This document shows, one piece after another, positions 1 to 8,088 of a DNA stretch of 64,000 nucleotides (the stretch's first letter is position 1; each line of letters opens with the position of its first letter). The notes beneath the pieces were generated by a model. The model saw only the letters and a program-made list of their open reading frames with translations, did no database searches and was not told the origin of the DNA. The DNA comes from Rhizobium sp. Root483D2 (lineage in GTDB: Bacteria; Pseudomonadota; Alphaproteobacteria; Rhizobiales; Rhizobiaceae), in contig NZ_LMFB01000016.1 of assembly GCF_001426685.1 (NCBI RefSeq), forward strand, positions 40,697 to 104,696, given 5' to 3'. The translations under genes were made by a program, and so were the position numbers.

Positions 1-81
1 GGCGGCATCGCCCTGCGCCATCCTTCTGGTGGATCGGCCGATTTGAGGCAACAGAATGCGCCTCATTGATCGTACGAAGCT

Positions 82-348
82 CTAGTCACGCACGACGCCC
101 CTTGCCTTGGCGAGGCGTTCGGCATTCTCGAAAATTTCGTCGAGGCTTTGCTTGCCGGGGCCGCTTGAGCGGGATTCCGTTACGATCTGGCGCAAGTCTT
201 CGATCGTCAATTCCTGGTCGCGGCGGGATCGATCGCGGCGCACGAGATCGCGCACATAGTCGCTTGTGCTCGCATATTCGCCCTTGCTGATCTGGGCTTC
301 GATCCATTCTTTCATAGGGTCGGGCAGTGAAATGGTCATCGTGGCCAT
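82..348 (-). CDS. ParD-like ribbon-helix-helix antitoxin
   Basis: This 88-residue protein starts MATMTISLPDPMKEWIEAQ, the usual N-terminus of type II ParD/CopG antitoxins: a short beta strand followed by two helices forming a ribbon-helix-helix DNA-binding dimer. The C-terminal half is charged and would be the toxin-binding tail. The ATG at 348 has an AAGGAGT ribosome-binding site about 5 bases upstream; a second ATG three codons in is possible. ParD proteins normally repress their own operon and neutralise a ParE ribonuclease-fold toxin encoded just downstream. Downstream here runs off the window after about 80 bases, and the ATG at position 66 begins a peptide I do not recognise as ParE. 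The family call is fairly sure, but the toxin partner is not demonstrated. Confidence 0.8.
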   Translation of the reverse strand: MATMTISLPDPMKEWIEAQISKGEYASTSDYVRDLVRRDRSRRDQELTIEDLRQIVTESRSSGPGKQSLDEIFENAERLAKARGVVRD

Positions 349-575
349 GTGGAAACTCCTTGCGCTGATCCTATCATGAATAAGAATAAATCACAAAAAC
401 GCTTATTGTGATTTTGCGCGATTTGTCTTCCCTGACGTCACCGAGATCGTGTTCTTGTTCACTGCATCGCTGTAGATTTCCACATCAGCTTTGATGCGAT
501 TCAAGATGCTGGCTCACGCCAGCATCTGATGATGCAGCCTTTATCGACCGAGCCCCGCGAGAGCGTTTATCCGCG

Positions 576-1555
576 CTAGCCGCGATGTGCTGTGTCGCCG
601 AAATAGAAAAACTCCCGGTCGTAGTCCTTGATCCCGTCTGCGGTGAGGATCAGGCGGGGCTCTGTGAGTTTTCGTTTTCGTGGCTGTCCATCCACCCAGG
701 CGTCGGCCACCTGCAAGGTTGTCAACGTGGAGGAAATCCCCTTTTGAAGGTAGTGCGTCGGTATGACGACCTTCGGCTTCAAACGCTCGACGATCTCGTC
801 TGCCTGCTTGAAGCTGAGAATATGTTCCGACCCATCGACGGGAAGCGTCGCACATCGACCCGGCCCCAGGCATTCCAGACCTCTTCGGGCGGATTTGCCC
901 TGTTATCGCCCCAGATGAGTGTTCGTATGCCCGCCGTCTCAACCAGATAGGTCACCATGTCGAGATGGCCCGGATTGTTGGGTGGATACGGGTCGGCGCC
1001 GAACTCCTTGACGACTTCGATCCACTTGTACCATCCCGGCTGATCTGTTGAATGCTTATCGGCGATGCCACTGATCTCTGCATCGGCGAACGCAAATTTT
1101 CCAACCACGCGGTCCAGAACGCTGGTGGCATCGACCTTGTCGATCGCGTCGTGGTCGAAATGGGCGTGGGTCGATAAAACCATATCGACGACAATGCGCG
1201 GGAAATCCCGGGGGAACCACAATCCCCAGGCGCCGGAAGGATCATTGCGCCAAGGGTCGAACAACAGAGTGAGCCCCGCCGGGGTGGTCAGCCGGAACGC
1301 CGTGTGCCCGAAATAATCGACAACAAGCTCCTTGTTGCCGGCATTCAGGGCGCCGCCTTGCAGCGCACGGACATGCTCATTGTTTCCAGACTGCTTCCAG
1401 GCGACGCTTCCGCTGACTGGCGCACAGTTGATTTCCTGCGCCTGGGCATAGCCTGTATTGCCGATGGCGACTGCGGACAAACCGCCCGTTGCAGTCAAGG
1501 ACAGAAACCGGCGCCGTGAAGGATCCGGTTCAAAGGTCTTATTGTCGTCACTCAC
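576..1555 (-). pseudogene. Tat-exported metallo-beta-lactamase-fold hydrolase, broken by a -1 frameshift
   Basis: The first frame runs from a GTG at 1555 (GGGAG ribosome-binding site) and encodes a twin-arginine signal (SRRRFLSLTATGG). A UlaG-like metallo-beta-lactamase domain follows with the metal motif THAHFDHD around residue 130. After ...WGRVDV near position 853 the frame becomes nonsense. In the next frame the family sequence resumes directly as ATLPVDGSEHILSF, then a stretch containing KPKVVIPTHY, and ends FGDTAHRG at 576. One missing base at about 850-856 restores a single protein of roughly 325 residues. The signal peptide and both halves look well preserved, so the lesion is recent or is a sequencing error. 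The substrate is unknown; the fold is a di-metal hydrolase acting outside the cytoplasm. Confidence 0.75.
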
Positions 1556-1872
1556 TCAATCGCTCCCACACTGGAATGGCTGTTTACATCGCGGCGAGAT
1601 CGAGCGCTTTCCGCTTCGATCACCGTGTGGTGACGTAGCCTTCCGGAAAAACGGAGACGAGAAATTATCTACTAAATTTATAGAGTAATGCGCAACGCGA
1701 TCTCATAATTTGGGGAGGGGGAAGAGCAGGCGGCGTGGTGGCCGTGTCATGGTGCACCGGCACCGCTATCCGCGCCGATGCCTGGTGGCGCGACCAAGCG
1801 GTCGAGGCGGCTTGATCAAAAAAAGCCGAAAGCCGTTTTACAGGCCTTCGGCTCTCGCTCGCAAAAGCGCGA
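1556..1872. other. Intergenic stretch, no gene seen
   Basis: These 317 bases separate the start of the metallo-hydrolase (reading left) from the end of tmm. I see no credible coding frame. The right end holds the tmm terminator; the left part should carry the metallo-hydrolase promoter, but no clear -35/-10 pair stands out. Confidence 0.5.
1818..1853 (-). terminator. Rho-independent terminator after tmm
   Basis: On the minus strand AGCCGAA pairs with TTCGGCT, with an inner GGCC/GGCT pairing, and a run of seven T follows at 1824-1818. It lies about 20 bases past the tmm stop codon and would end the whole methylamine operon. Confidence 0.75.
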
Positions 1873-3210
1873 TCAGTTTTTCAGATACACTTCCAGCGTA
1901 TCGTCCATCGCTTCCAGCCACGGCGTATGATGCTTGGGTGCCATCGTCCCGGTCATCAGCGATGCATAGGCGTTATCGCGGAAGCCCATGATGTTTTCGC
2001 CCTTGTGGTGTTCCCATTCCATGAAGGTCTTGTTGGTGCCTTCGACGTCGAACTTCGGATAGTCGGTGTCTGCAAGCAGTTCGATGACGTAATCGCCCTG
2101 GAACCAGATCATCTGTTCGGCGTCTTCCAGCGTTTCTTCGCGGGCGCGCCAGGTGTCGAAATGTGCCTTCATCCCTTCCTTGGAGGGCAGCTTGATGCGG
2201 TCCATGATGACGTCGCGGGCAAACCAGGCCTGGGCGTCGAACATGTTGAAGGTGTAGAACTGGTCCTGCATGCCGATATACATCAACTGCGGATTGTCCT
2301 CGTAGACGACGCCCTTGTAGAGACTGTCGGACCAAAGCCGGTTGGCGGTCTTCAGACGCAGGTCGTCGGGCAGGAACGGGAAATGGTGGAGGTAACCGGT
2401 GCACAGGATCAGAGCATCGACCTCCTTGGTCGATCCGTCGGCGAAATGCGCCGTCTTGTTGACAAGCTTCTGCAGGAGCGGCCGTTCCTCGAAGCGTTCC
2501 GGCCATTTGAAGCCCATCGGCTTGGAGCGGTAGCTGGTGGTTACGGATTTCGCGCCGTATTTCCAGCATTGCGAGCCGATATCCTCGGCGGAATAGCTGC
2601 GGCCGACGATCAGCACGTCCTTGTCCTTGAATTCCAGTGCATCGCGGAAATCATGGGCGTGCAGGACGCGGCCGCCGAAGGTTTTCACGCCTTCGAAATA
2701 GGGGACATTCGGTGTCGAGAAATGGCCGGAGGCGACGACGACATAGTCGAACTCCTCGTTATACATCCGGTCCTCGACGCGATTATGTGCCGTCACCGTG
2801 AACTTCTTCGTTGCCTCGTCGAACCGCACCATGCGCACCGGTGTGGAGAAGCGCACCCATTTGCGCACGTCGGCCTTTTCGACGCGGCCCTTGATATAGT
2901 CCCACAGCACCGCGCGGGGCGGATAGGAGCCGATCGGCTTGCCGAAATGCTCCTCGAAGGAATAATCGGCGAATTCCAGGCATTCCTTGGGGCCGTTCGA
3001 CCAGAGATAGCGGTACATGCTGCCATGGACGGGTTCGCCATATTCGTCGAGCCCGGTGCGCCAGGTATAGTTCCAAAGGCCGCCCCAGTCGGCCTGTTTT
3101 TCGAAGCAGACCACTTCGGGGATTTCAGCACCCTTCTGGGCGGCGGACTGGAAGGCTCTCAACTGGGCAAGGCCCGATGGCCCCGCGCCGATCACGGCTA
3201 CTCTGGTCAT
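1873..3210 (-). CDS. tmm: Trimethylamine monooxygenase (flavin-containing monooxygenase)
   Basis: The 445-residue protein is a class B flavin-containing monooxygenase. It has an FAD site VIGAGPSGL (residues 6-14), the FMO signature [11 protein letters not shown] (178-188) and an NADPH site [11 protein letters not shown] (202-212). Length and sequence style match bacterial Tmm, the cytoplasmic enzyme that oxidises trimethylamine to trimethylamine N-oxide with NADPH and O2. It is the last gene of the minus-strand operon, about 190 bases after the DUF3445 gene, with a GC-rich double palindrome between them. The ATG at 3210 is preceded by AAAGGGA. The context of dimethylamine demethylation genes strongly supports an amine substrate over a generic FMO. 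No TMAO demethylase (Tdm) is visible in the window, so the link from TMAO to dimethylamine must come from elsewhere. Confidence 0.9.
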   Translation of the reverse strand: MTRVAVIGAGPSGLAQLRAFQSAAQKGAEIPEVVCFEKQADWGGLWNYTWRTGLDEYGEPVHGSMYRYLWSNGPKECLEFADYSFEEHFGKPIGSYPPRAVLWDYIKGRVEKADVRKWVRFSTPVRMVRFDEATKKFTVTAHNRVEDRMYNEEFDYVVVASGHFSTPNVPYFEGVKTFGGRVLHAHDFRDALEFKDKDVLIVGRSYSAEDIGSQCWKYGAKSVTTSYRSKPMGFKWPERFEERPLLQKLVNKTAHFADGSTKEVDALILCTGYLHHFPFLPDDLRLKTANRLWSDSLYKGVVYEDNPQLMYIGMQDQFYTFNMFDAQAWFARDVIMDRIKLPSKEGMKAHFDTWRAREETLEDAEQMIWFQGDYVIELLADTDYPKFDVEGTNKTFMEWEHHKGENIMGFRDNAYASLMTGTMAPKHHTPWLEAMDDTLEVYLKN

Positions 3211-3280
3211 GTCTGTCTGTTCCCTTTGTTATGTCATGGTCAGTTTATTCGGTCGTTGCCGAATGTCTTTATGCCGTTTG

Positions 3281-3391
3281 CCCCTCACCCTAGCCCTCTC
3301 CCCGCAGGCGGGGAGAGGGGACGACAGAGGTTGCCGCTTGTCCCTTCTCCCCGTGCACGGGGAGAAGGTGGCCGACAGGCCGGATGAGGGG
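3281..3391. repeat. GC-rich double-hairpin intergenic repeat
   Basis: Two perfect stems, CCCTCTCCCCGC/GCGGGGAGAGGG (3294-3319) and CCTTCTCCCCGTG/CACGGGGAGAAGG (3343-3368), sit inside outer arms CCCCTCA/TGAGGGG. This architecture resembles the mosaic palindromic elements (RIME-like) scattered through rhizobial genomes. It lies between the DUF3445 gene and tmm and could weaken read-through or stabilise the upstream mRNA. Confidence 0.7.
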
Positions 3392-3401
3392 CTTTTTCAG
3401 T

Positions 3402-4442
3402 CTAATCCGGATAGATCCCCGCGCTTGTCGGCGCGCCGTCGTCATATTTCGCCAACCAGTCGATCATGATCGGGCGGTTGCGGGTCAGGCCCTTGTAGTC
3501 GATGATTTCAGGGGGCAGGCTTTTCAGCACGCGCGGCAGGCGGCGGGCCCATTTGGGCACGGTCACCAGTTCGTCGAGGCTGATCAGGTAGCAGCGGATG
3601 ACGAAGAGGATGGCGTTGGAACGCGGCAGGCGCCACAGGCTTTGCAACTCCACGCGCAGGTGCATTTTTTCGCCGACATTCTCCGGCGTTACGGTCAGGC
3701 GGTCGGGACCCCATTTGTGGTAGTTTTCCGGAGAGGTATCGAGCCTCGGATTGACGGTCATGGTCCAGTTGAGGCGCCGGGTCGGCTTGCCCTGCTGCAG
3801 GTTGAGCAGGAATTTCAGCGCCCGGTCGAAGACGCCGATCTGGTGGGCGAGCGGCACCGGGCCGTGCCATTCCATGAAATTCATGCCGATATCGAAATCG
3901 AGCGACCAGTCGGCCTGGGTGGTGACCATGCCGGCATCCATCCACAGATTGTTGTCGCGCTGGTCCACGATGCAGAAATCGCCCTGGGCCTGGCGGGTGA
4001 TATATTCCATCGGCGGATAGGGAAGCGTGGAGGGATCGCCGAAGGTGAAGGTGTCGTCGATACCCAGCGGGCGGTTGATCCAGCGCCAGCGGTCGCCGTC
4101 CTTTGTCAGCGTGAAATGCTCGGGATAATCCTGCGCCTGATGCTCCATCAGGAGTTCCAGCACATCCCATTGCGCCGCCATCATATGCGGCAGGGCCTGG
4201 CAGCGCAGCGGGTCTTCCTTCAGCACCATCGCCCGGTCCTGCATCTCGGCGACATAGTGCTCGTCAACGTCGATGAGGTTTTCAAAAACGCTGTCGGCCT
4301 TGCCGCGGATATGCGGCTCCATGTTGACGGAATACATGTATTCGTCGCGGTCGAAGGGGAAGGGAAAGCGCCTGATATTGGTAAGGCTGTTGCGGAAGGT
4401 GAAGTCGTCGCGGAATGTTTCGTTCCTGAACGTGATGGTCAT
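3402..4442 (-). CDS. Heme-dependent oxidative N-demethylase alpha-type subunit (DUF3445), dimethylamine monooxygenase
   Basis: The 346-residue protein belongs to the DUF3445 family, recognised from the N-terminal RRFPFPFDRDEYMYS block, the RWINRPLG segment and the C-terminal RCYLISLDELVTVPKWARRL region. Characterised members are the heme-binding catalytic subunits of dimethylamine monooxygenase (Dmm/HODM), which oxidise dimethylamine to methylamine plus formaldehyde using a PAS-like heme fold. In this window it is flanked by the reductase, the zinc-ribbon subunit and a GcvT-like protein, the other parts of that complex. The ATG at 4442 has AAGGGGG upstream, with 33 bases separating it from the reductase stop. 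I leave the letter blank because subunit lettering in the dmm literature is easy to confuse. Confidence 0.85.
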   Translation of the reverse strand: MTITFRNETFRDDFTFRNSLTNIRRFPFPFDRDEYMYSVNMEPHIRGKADSVFENLIDVDEHYVAEMQDRAMVLKEDPLRCQALPHMMAAQWDVLELLMEHQAQDYPEHFTLTKDGDRWRWINRPLGIDDTFTFGDPSTLPYPPMEYITRQAQGDFCIVDQRDNNLWMDAGMVTTQADWSLDFDIGMNFMEWHGPVPLAHQIGVFDRALKFLLNLQQGKPTRRLNWTMTVNPRLDTSPENYHKWGPDRLTVTPENVGEKMHLRVELQSLWRLPRSNAILFVIRCYLISLDELVTVPKWARRLPRVLKSLPPEIIDYKGLTRNRPIMIDWLAKYDDGAPTSAGIYPD

Positions 4443-4475
4443 CTGTCCGGTCCCCCTTCTATCTGTAAAAGATTG

Positions 4476-5441
4476 CTAGAGTTGAAGAACGAGTTGCTGG
4501 CCTTTGAACCGCGAGACGCAGATCATGACCTTTCTGCCGGACGCTTTTTCCTCGTCCGACAGGTAGATATCATTGTGTTCCAGCGTTCCGTCGCAGGACG
4601 AGACCGCGGTTTCGCACTGGCCGCAGGCGCCGCCACGGCACATGTAGGGGGCGTCGCAACCATGCGCTTCGGCCGCCTCCAGAATGCTCTGGTGTTCGCC
4701 AACGGTCATGTGGATGTTGGATTTCTCGAGGAAGACCTGGAACGGCAGGCCGGCGGGTGGCGCCAGGAAGCGTTCCGAATGCAGGTTTTCCTTCGGCCAT
4801 CCGGCTTTCAGCGCCGTCATCAGCACGCCGTCGATCATGCCGGCCGGGCCGCAGACATAGAGATGCGTGCCCAGCGGCTGGTTGTCGGTGATGGCGGCCA
4901 CGGGGATATAGCTCTTTTCCTCATCCACATAGACCTTGATGCGGCGCGGGCCGTAGCGGTCGATGAGGTGCTGCCAATAGGCGCCATGCGAGCGCGAGCG
5001 GATGGCGTAGTGCAGTTCGAAGGCGATGTTGTCGCGGCTGAACTGCTCCATCATCGCGATGAACGGGGTGATGCCGATGCCACCGGCAATCAGGATATGC
5101 TTGCGGCCGCGATGATCCGGCGCGAAGAGATTGACCGGCTGGCTGACGGTCAGCTGATCGCCGGGCTTTACCTGTTCATGCATGAAGACCGAGCCGCCGC
5201 GGGAATTGGGCACCCTGAGCACGCTGATTTCATAGGCGCTGTTGTCGTCGGGATTGGACATCAGCGAATAGGGATTGCGGCGTAAAAGGCCATTGTCGTT
5301 CATCGAGACGACGACATGGGCACCGCCGGAAAAGAACGGCATGGGATGGCCGTCCAGCCGCTCGAAGCGGAAGCGTTTGACGAGTTCGGTCACATCAGTG
5401 ACATCGGCGACCCGGACGGGCATGTCTGTGTTGAGGCTCAC
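4476..5441 (-). CDS. Flavin / [2Fe-2S] ferredoxin reductase of the dimethylamine monooxygenase (PDR/VanB family)
   Basis: The 321-residue reductase has three domains in phthalate-dioxygenase-reductase order. First is a flavin-binding barrel with RNPYSLMS (about 55-62), then a nicotinamide domain with GGIGITPF (about 120), and a C-terminal plant-type ferredoxin. The ferredoxin cluster ligands are C-x4-C-x2-C (CRGGACGQC) with the fourth cysteine in MICVS. It passes electrons from NAD(P)H to an oxygenase, here most plausibly the DUF3445 heme subunit encoded next. The start is a GTG whose last bases overlap the TGA of the upstream gene (GTGA), indicating translational coupling. Because neither Rieske oxygenase in this window has its own reductase, this protein could in principle also serve them, but that is speculation. 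Confidence 0.85.
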   Translation of the reverse strand: MSLNTDMPVRVADVTDVTELVKRFRFERLDGHPMPFFSGGAHVVVSMNDNGLLRRNPYSLMSNPDDNSAYEISVLRVPNSRGGSVFMHEQVKPGDQLTVSQPVNLFAPDHRGRKHILIAGGIGITPFIAMMEQFSRDNIAFELHYAIRSRSHGAYWQHLIDRYGPRRIKVYVDEEKSYIPVAAITDNQPLGTHLYVCGPAGMIDGVLMTALKAGWPKENLHSERFLAPPAGLPFQVFLEKSNIHMTVGEHQSILEAAEAHGCDAPYMCRGGACGQCETAVSSCDGTLEHNDIYLSDEEKASGRKVMICVSRFKGQQLVLQL

Positions 5442-6043
5442 GGGAACATCTCCTCAGGGGCAGGCGCCGTACCCGGTTCTTCTGCATCGATGTTGACGCC
5501 CTGGAAGGCGCCGAGACGTCTGGAATAGTGGTCGCGCACCAGGAGCGGCAAGCCGCAATGGCTGCAGGCAAAGGGGCTCGTCGTCACATTGTCGGTGATG
5601 CCCTTGCAGTGCACGCATTGCACCCGGCGCGCCGTCGAGCCGCGATGTTCGGTATGGATCGAGTTGAAATCGATGCCGAATTCCAGCGCCACCTGCATGA
5701 TCTGGCCGATAAAGCCTTCTGTGCCGGCGATGTAGAGCCGCGTTCCCATCCGGGCCTGCTCCAGACAGGCGCGCAGGCGAAACAGCAACGGCTGAAGTGT
5801 CGGCGCCTGCCAGAAGATGTCGGGCGACAAAGCCGAAAGAACCGCGTCATAGGCATTCGGCGCGGCGCCTGCGGCCAGAAAGAGGATTTCCGATTTTGCC
5901 AGGAAATCCTTGCCCTTCAGGTCCACCTGGCCGGTGAGGGCGGCCGCCCCTTCGCCCTCGAGGACGAAGAGGTGGCGCTTTGCGTGGGGATCGATGTCGA
6001 GCCCCTTATATTCCGGCCTACTTTTGATCCCTTGTACGAGCAT
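5438..6043 (-). CDS. DmmA-like subunit with C-terminal zinc ribbon
   Basis: From the ATG at 6043 the protein has 201 residues and starts MLVQGIKSRPEYKGL. An earlier ATG at 6085 lies inside the preceding gene and gives a basic non-conserved leader, so I prefer 6043, which falls 4 bases after that gene's stop. The central part resembles a reductase-like alpha/beta fold (RLYIAGTEGFIGQIMQVALEFG). The C-terminus has a four-cysteine ribbon, CVHCKG...CSHCG, followed by LPLLVRDHYSRRLGAFQGVN. This matches the small accessory subunit annotated as dimethylamine monooxygenase DmmA in related clusters. It overlaps the reductase gene by 4 bases. Its role in the complex is structural or in electron transfer and is not visible from sequence. 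Confidence 0.75.
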   Translation of the reverse strand: MLVQGIKSRPEYKGLDIDPHAKRHLFVLEGEGAAALTGQVDLKGKDFLAKSEILFLAAGAAPNAYDAVLSALSPDIFWQAPTLQPLLFRLRACLEQARMGTRLYIAGTEGFIGQIMQVALEFGIDFNSIHTEHRGSTARRVQCVHCKGITDNVTTSPFACSHCGLPLLVRDHYSRRLGAFQGVNIDAEEPGTAPAPEEMFP

Positions 6044-6047
6044 GCCG

Positions 6048-7181
6048 TCAGCCTTGCGCCGTCCGTTTCGTCTTTTTCGGATCATCGAAGGTGATCGTGT
6101 GGGCGATCGCCGGTGCGTTGACCGTCTTGCCCTTTACCTGGAGCTTGGTGCCCTGGACGGCATAGGGAACCTCGACGCGCATGATCGCCATCGAGCGGTT
6201 GGTGAGCTTGGAATAGGACGGGCAGGTGATGACGCCGACTTTTTTGTCGCCATCCCAGACTTCGTCGCCGAGATCGGCCGGTCCATCGGCCTCGATCAGC
6301 AGGCCGAAGATCTTGAAGCGTTCCTTGCCTTTGAGGCGGGCATGTTCCTCGGCGCCGCGAAAACCGGTCTTGCCGGGGCTGACGGTGAAATCGAGGCCGA
6401 GTTCCCACAGGCTGTCGCCGGGCTGCTCGTTAGCGAACGGATACATCTGCGAATTGTCGTAGGGGTAGAACAGCAGGTAGCTTTCGACCCGCAGCATGTC
6501 GAGAACGCTGAAGCAGACGGGGATGATGCCCATCTCCTTGCCTTCATCGACGATCCGGTCCCAGACCATGCCGGCATCCTGGCCGCGCACGAAGATTTCG
6601 TAGCCGCGTTCGCCGGTATAGCCGGTGCGCGAGATCATCACCGGGGCGCCGAACAGGGTCGTCTGCATATGGTGGAAATATTTGAGGTCGCGGATGCCGG
6701 GCACGTATTTTTCGAGATAATCGACGGCAAGCGGTCCCTGCAGTGACAGGTCATGCAGGTCGTCGTCGAACAGCACGGCACAATTGCGGCCCTGAGCCTG
6801 CTTGACGATTTCCTCGAAACCGGAGCCCGAGCCGTGCACCAGCATCCAGGAATTCGGGCCGGTGCGGTAGACGATGCAATCGTCGGTGAAATGGCCGCGA
6901 TCGTTCAGCATGCAGGCATAGACGGACTTGCCGGGATAGACCTTCGTCATGTCGCGGGTGGTGATATATTCCAGGATGGCAATCGCATGCGGGCCGACCA
7001 GATGCACCTTCTTCAGGCCTGAAACATCCATGATGCCGGCCTTGGTGCGCACGGCGATGTGTTCTTCGGAAATATCCTTGTCATAGGTCCAGGCGGTTCC
7101 CATGCCGCTCCAGTCCTCAAGATTGGACCCCAGTGCCCGATGCCGATCGCCCAAGGCGGAGAAACGCCAGCTAAGTGCCAT
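6048..7181 (-). CDS. GcvT-like tetrahydrofolate-dependent protein of the dimethylamine monooxygenase operon
   Basis: The 377-residue protein carries the aminomethyltransferase (GCV_T) fold with SLQGPLAVDYL (about 160), the SRTGYTGERGYEIF block (about 195-208) and a C-terminal GCV_T barrel. Family members bind tetrahydrofolate; next to an N-demethylase the expected job is capturing formaldehyde as 5,10-methylene-THF. It is the first gene of the operon: the ATG at 7181 has AAGGGAAC seven bases upstream, and the next gene begins 4 bases after its stop. This is not the T-protein of the glycine cleavage system, since no gcvH or gcvP is nearby. The position, coupled to a DmmA-like subunit, makes the assignment to the Dmm complex likely. 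Confidence 0.8.
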   Translation of the reverse strand: MALSWRFSALGDRHRALGSNLEDWSGMGTAWTYDKDISEEHIAVRTKAGIMDVSGLKKVHLVGPHAIAILEYITTRDMTKVYPGKSVYACMLNDRGHFTDDCIVYRTGPNSWMLVHGSGSGFEEIVKQAQGRNCAVLFDDDLHDLSLQGPLAVDYLEKYVPGIRDLKYFHHMQTTLFGAPVMISRTGYTGERGYEIFVRGQDAGMVWDRIVDEGKEMGIIPVCFSVLDMLRVESYLLFYPYDNSQMYPFANEQPGDSLWELGLDFTVSPGKTGFRGAEEHARLKGKERFKIFGLLIEADGPADLGDEVWDGDKKVGVITCPSYSKLTNRSMAIMRVEVPYAVQGTKLQVKGKTVNAPAIAHTITFDDPKKTKRTAQG

Positions 7182-7196
7182 GATTTGTTCCCTTAT

Positions 7197-7218
7197 TTAT
7201 TTCACTCTGTGGAAATAA
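7197..7218. promoter_or_regulatory. Palindrome in the leader of the methylamine operon
   Basis: TTATTTC and GAAATAA face each other across 8 bases, 16 to 37 bases ahead of the first operon ATG. A regulator-binding site is possible, but an AT-rich leader palindrome could also arise by chance. No regulator gene is adjacent. Confidence 0.3.
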
Positions 7219-7406
7219 TTATTCCTGAGTATATTCGCGTTTTCGGGAACGGCAAGCCCGCGATGTGGATTTCTCGCCGGAAAGTGCGGTGTCGCGGATG
7301 GTAAAAGACGTGCCGCTTTTGCTTCTTCAGGAGCTAACAGTTGAAGCATTCAACGCCGGAAAAGCGGACTTTTCAAGTGGCGTAATCTGGGAAGGCGAGC
7401 ACACAC

Positions 7407-7433
7407 GAAAATGCCCGGATCAGGGATCCGGGC
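7407..7433 (-). terminator. Terminator after the DUF982 gene
   Basis: On the minus strand GCCCGGATC pairs with GATCCGGGC around a CCT loop, followed by ATTTT. It lies about 30 bases past the DUF982 stop and would insulate the methylamine operon promoter from upstream transcription. Confidence 0.7.
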
Positions 7434-7462
7434 ACCGGGGACATTATAAGATGAAACGGGAA

Positions 7463-7711
7463 TCAGGCGAGCAGGCCTTCTTCCTTCATGGCGGCGATGA
7501 ACGAGGCCCAGGCTTTCTGCGGGCTGCGGATGCCGTCGAGGGCGTCGAGGCAATGTTGCAGGGCGCGGCGATAGGCAAGACCACGCTTGCCGGTCCAGCG
7601 GCGCAGGAACTCTACGGCGTCCCAGGCGGTCGCGATGATGTTTTCCTGGCTCTGCTGGATGACCACTCTGACGGGGGTTGGAAAGCGTTTGTAACTCAAC
7701 GTCGTCCTCAT
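7463..7711 (-). CDS. DUF982 domain protein
   Basis: The 82-residue protein reads as a complete DUF982 domain: PVRVVIQQSQENIIATAWDA, a WDAVEFLRRW helix, a YRRALQHCLDAL helix and a final FIAAMKEEGLL helix. DUF982 proteins are short, of unknown function, and strongly expanded in Rhizobiaceae, so the gene also helps place the organism. The frame is open further upstream to 7837, but the ATG at 7711 gives the normal family length and I chose it; the ribosome-binding site there (CAAGAAG) is only moderate. It stands alone with its own terminator between two amine operons. Confidence 0.75.
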   Translation of the reverse strand: MRTTLSYKRFPTPVRVVIQQSQENIIATAWDAVEFLRRWTGKRGLAYRRALQHCLDALDGIRSPQKAWASFIAAMKEEGLLA

Positions 7712-7841
7712 GCTGCTTCTTGAAATTGCAGCACTCAAACGTGCGGGATTCAAGAAGGTTCCAACGACGGATTCATTTTGGAATCTGCTTGTGAAAGCAT
7801 GTTCTGAACGATGGCTGAGGCGTCTTCGATGAACCACGGGA

Positions 7842-8078
7842 TCAGCGCATCGCGCGCATCCGCTCGACCCAGTCAGCCCCGATCTGCCATCGCGTCAGCA
7901 CATCCAGCGGGTCCTCCGCATCGAGCCGCGAACAGATGCGATAGACCTCCAGAACCTCGGCACTCATCTCGCCGCGATGATAGAGAAAGGTGGCGGCGGC
8001 GTAGCGGGTGCGGCCGGACCATGCGATGCCCGGCGGAGTTTTGATCAAATCCCAGTTCTGGCGTGTTTCCTCGTCCAT
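7842..8078 (-). CDS. Small conserved-looking protein at the end of the flavoprotein/GcvT operon, unknown function
   Basis: From the ATG at 8078 this encodes 78 residues starting MDEETRQNWDLIKTPPGIAW. It is soluble, mostly helical, rich in Trp, Arg and Glu, with no cysteine pair or membrane segment. It begins 10 bases after the stop of the GcvT-like gene and runs in the same direction, so it is probably the fourth gene of that operon. I do not recognise a family. Its tight linkage to a tetrahydrofolate protein and two flavoproteins suggests an accessory subunit, but this is inference. A longer start (8117) would overlap the preceding gene and is less likely. Confidence 0.6.
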   Translation of the reverse strand: MDEETRQNWDLIKTPPGIAWSGRTRYAAATFLYHRGEMSAEVLEVYRICSRLDAEDPLDVLTRWQIGADWVERMRAMR

Positions 8079-8088
8079 ATCGCAACCG

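Noticed and set aside
1-66. A possible toxin gene (ATG at 66, minus strand) downstream of the ParD-like antitoxin
   Set aside because: Only about 22 codons are visible and they do not resemble ParE or any other toxin I know. The partner may lie to the left of the window.
541-942. Alternative frame over the frameshifted metallo-hydrolase
   Set aside because: The translation has no family match, while the other two frames join into one known fold.
1927-3387. Long open frame on the plus strand opposite tmm
   Set aside because: It is antisense to a well-recognised enzyme gene, has no family features and arises from high GC codon structure.
3384-5285. A 633-codon open frame on the plus strand opposite the dimethylamine monooxygenase genes
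   Set aside because: It lies antisense to two convincing genes, spans their boundary, and its translation shows no domain.
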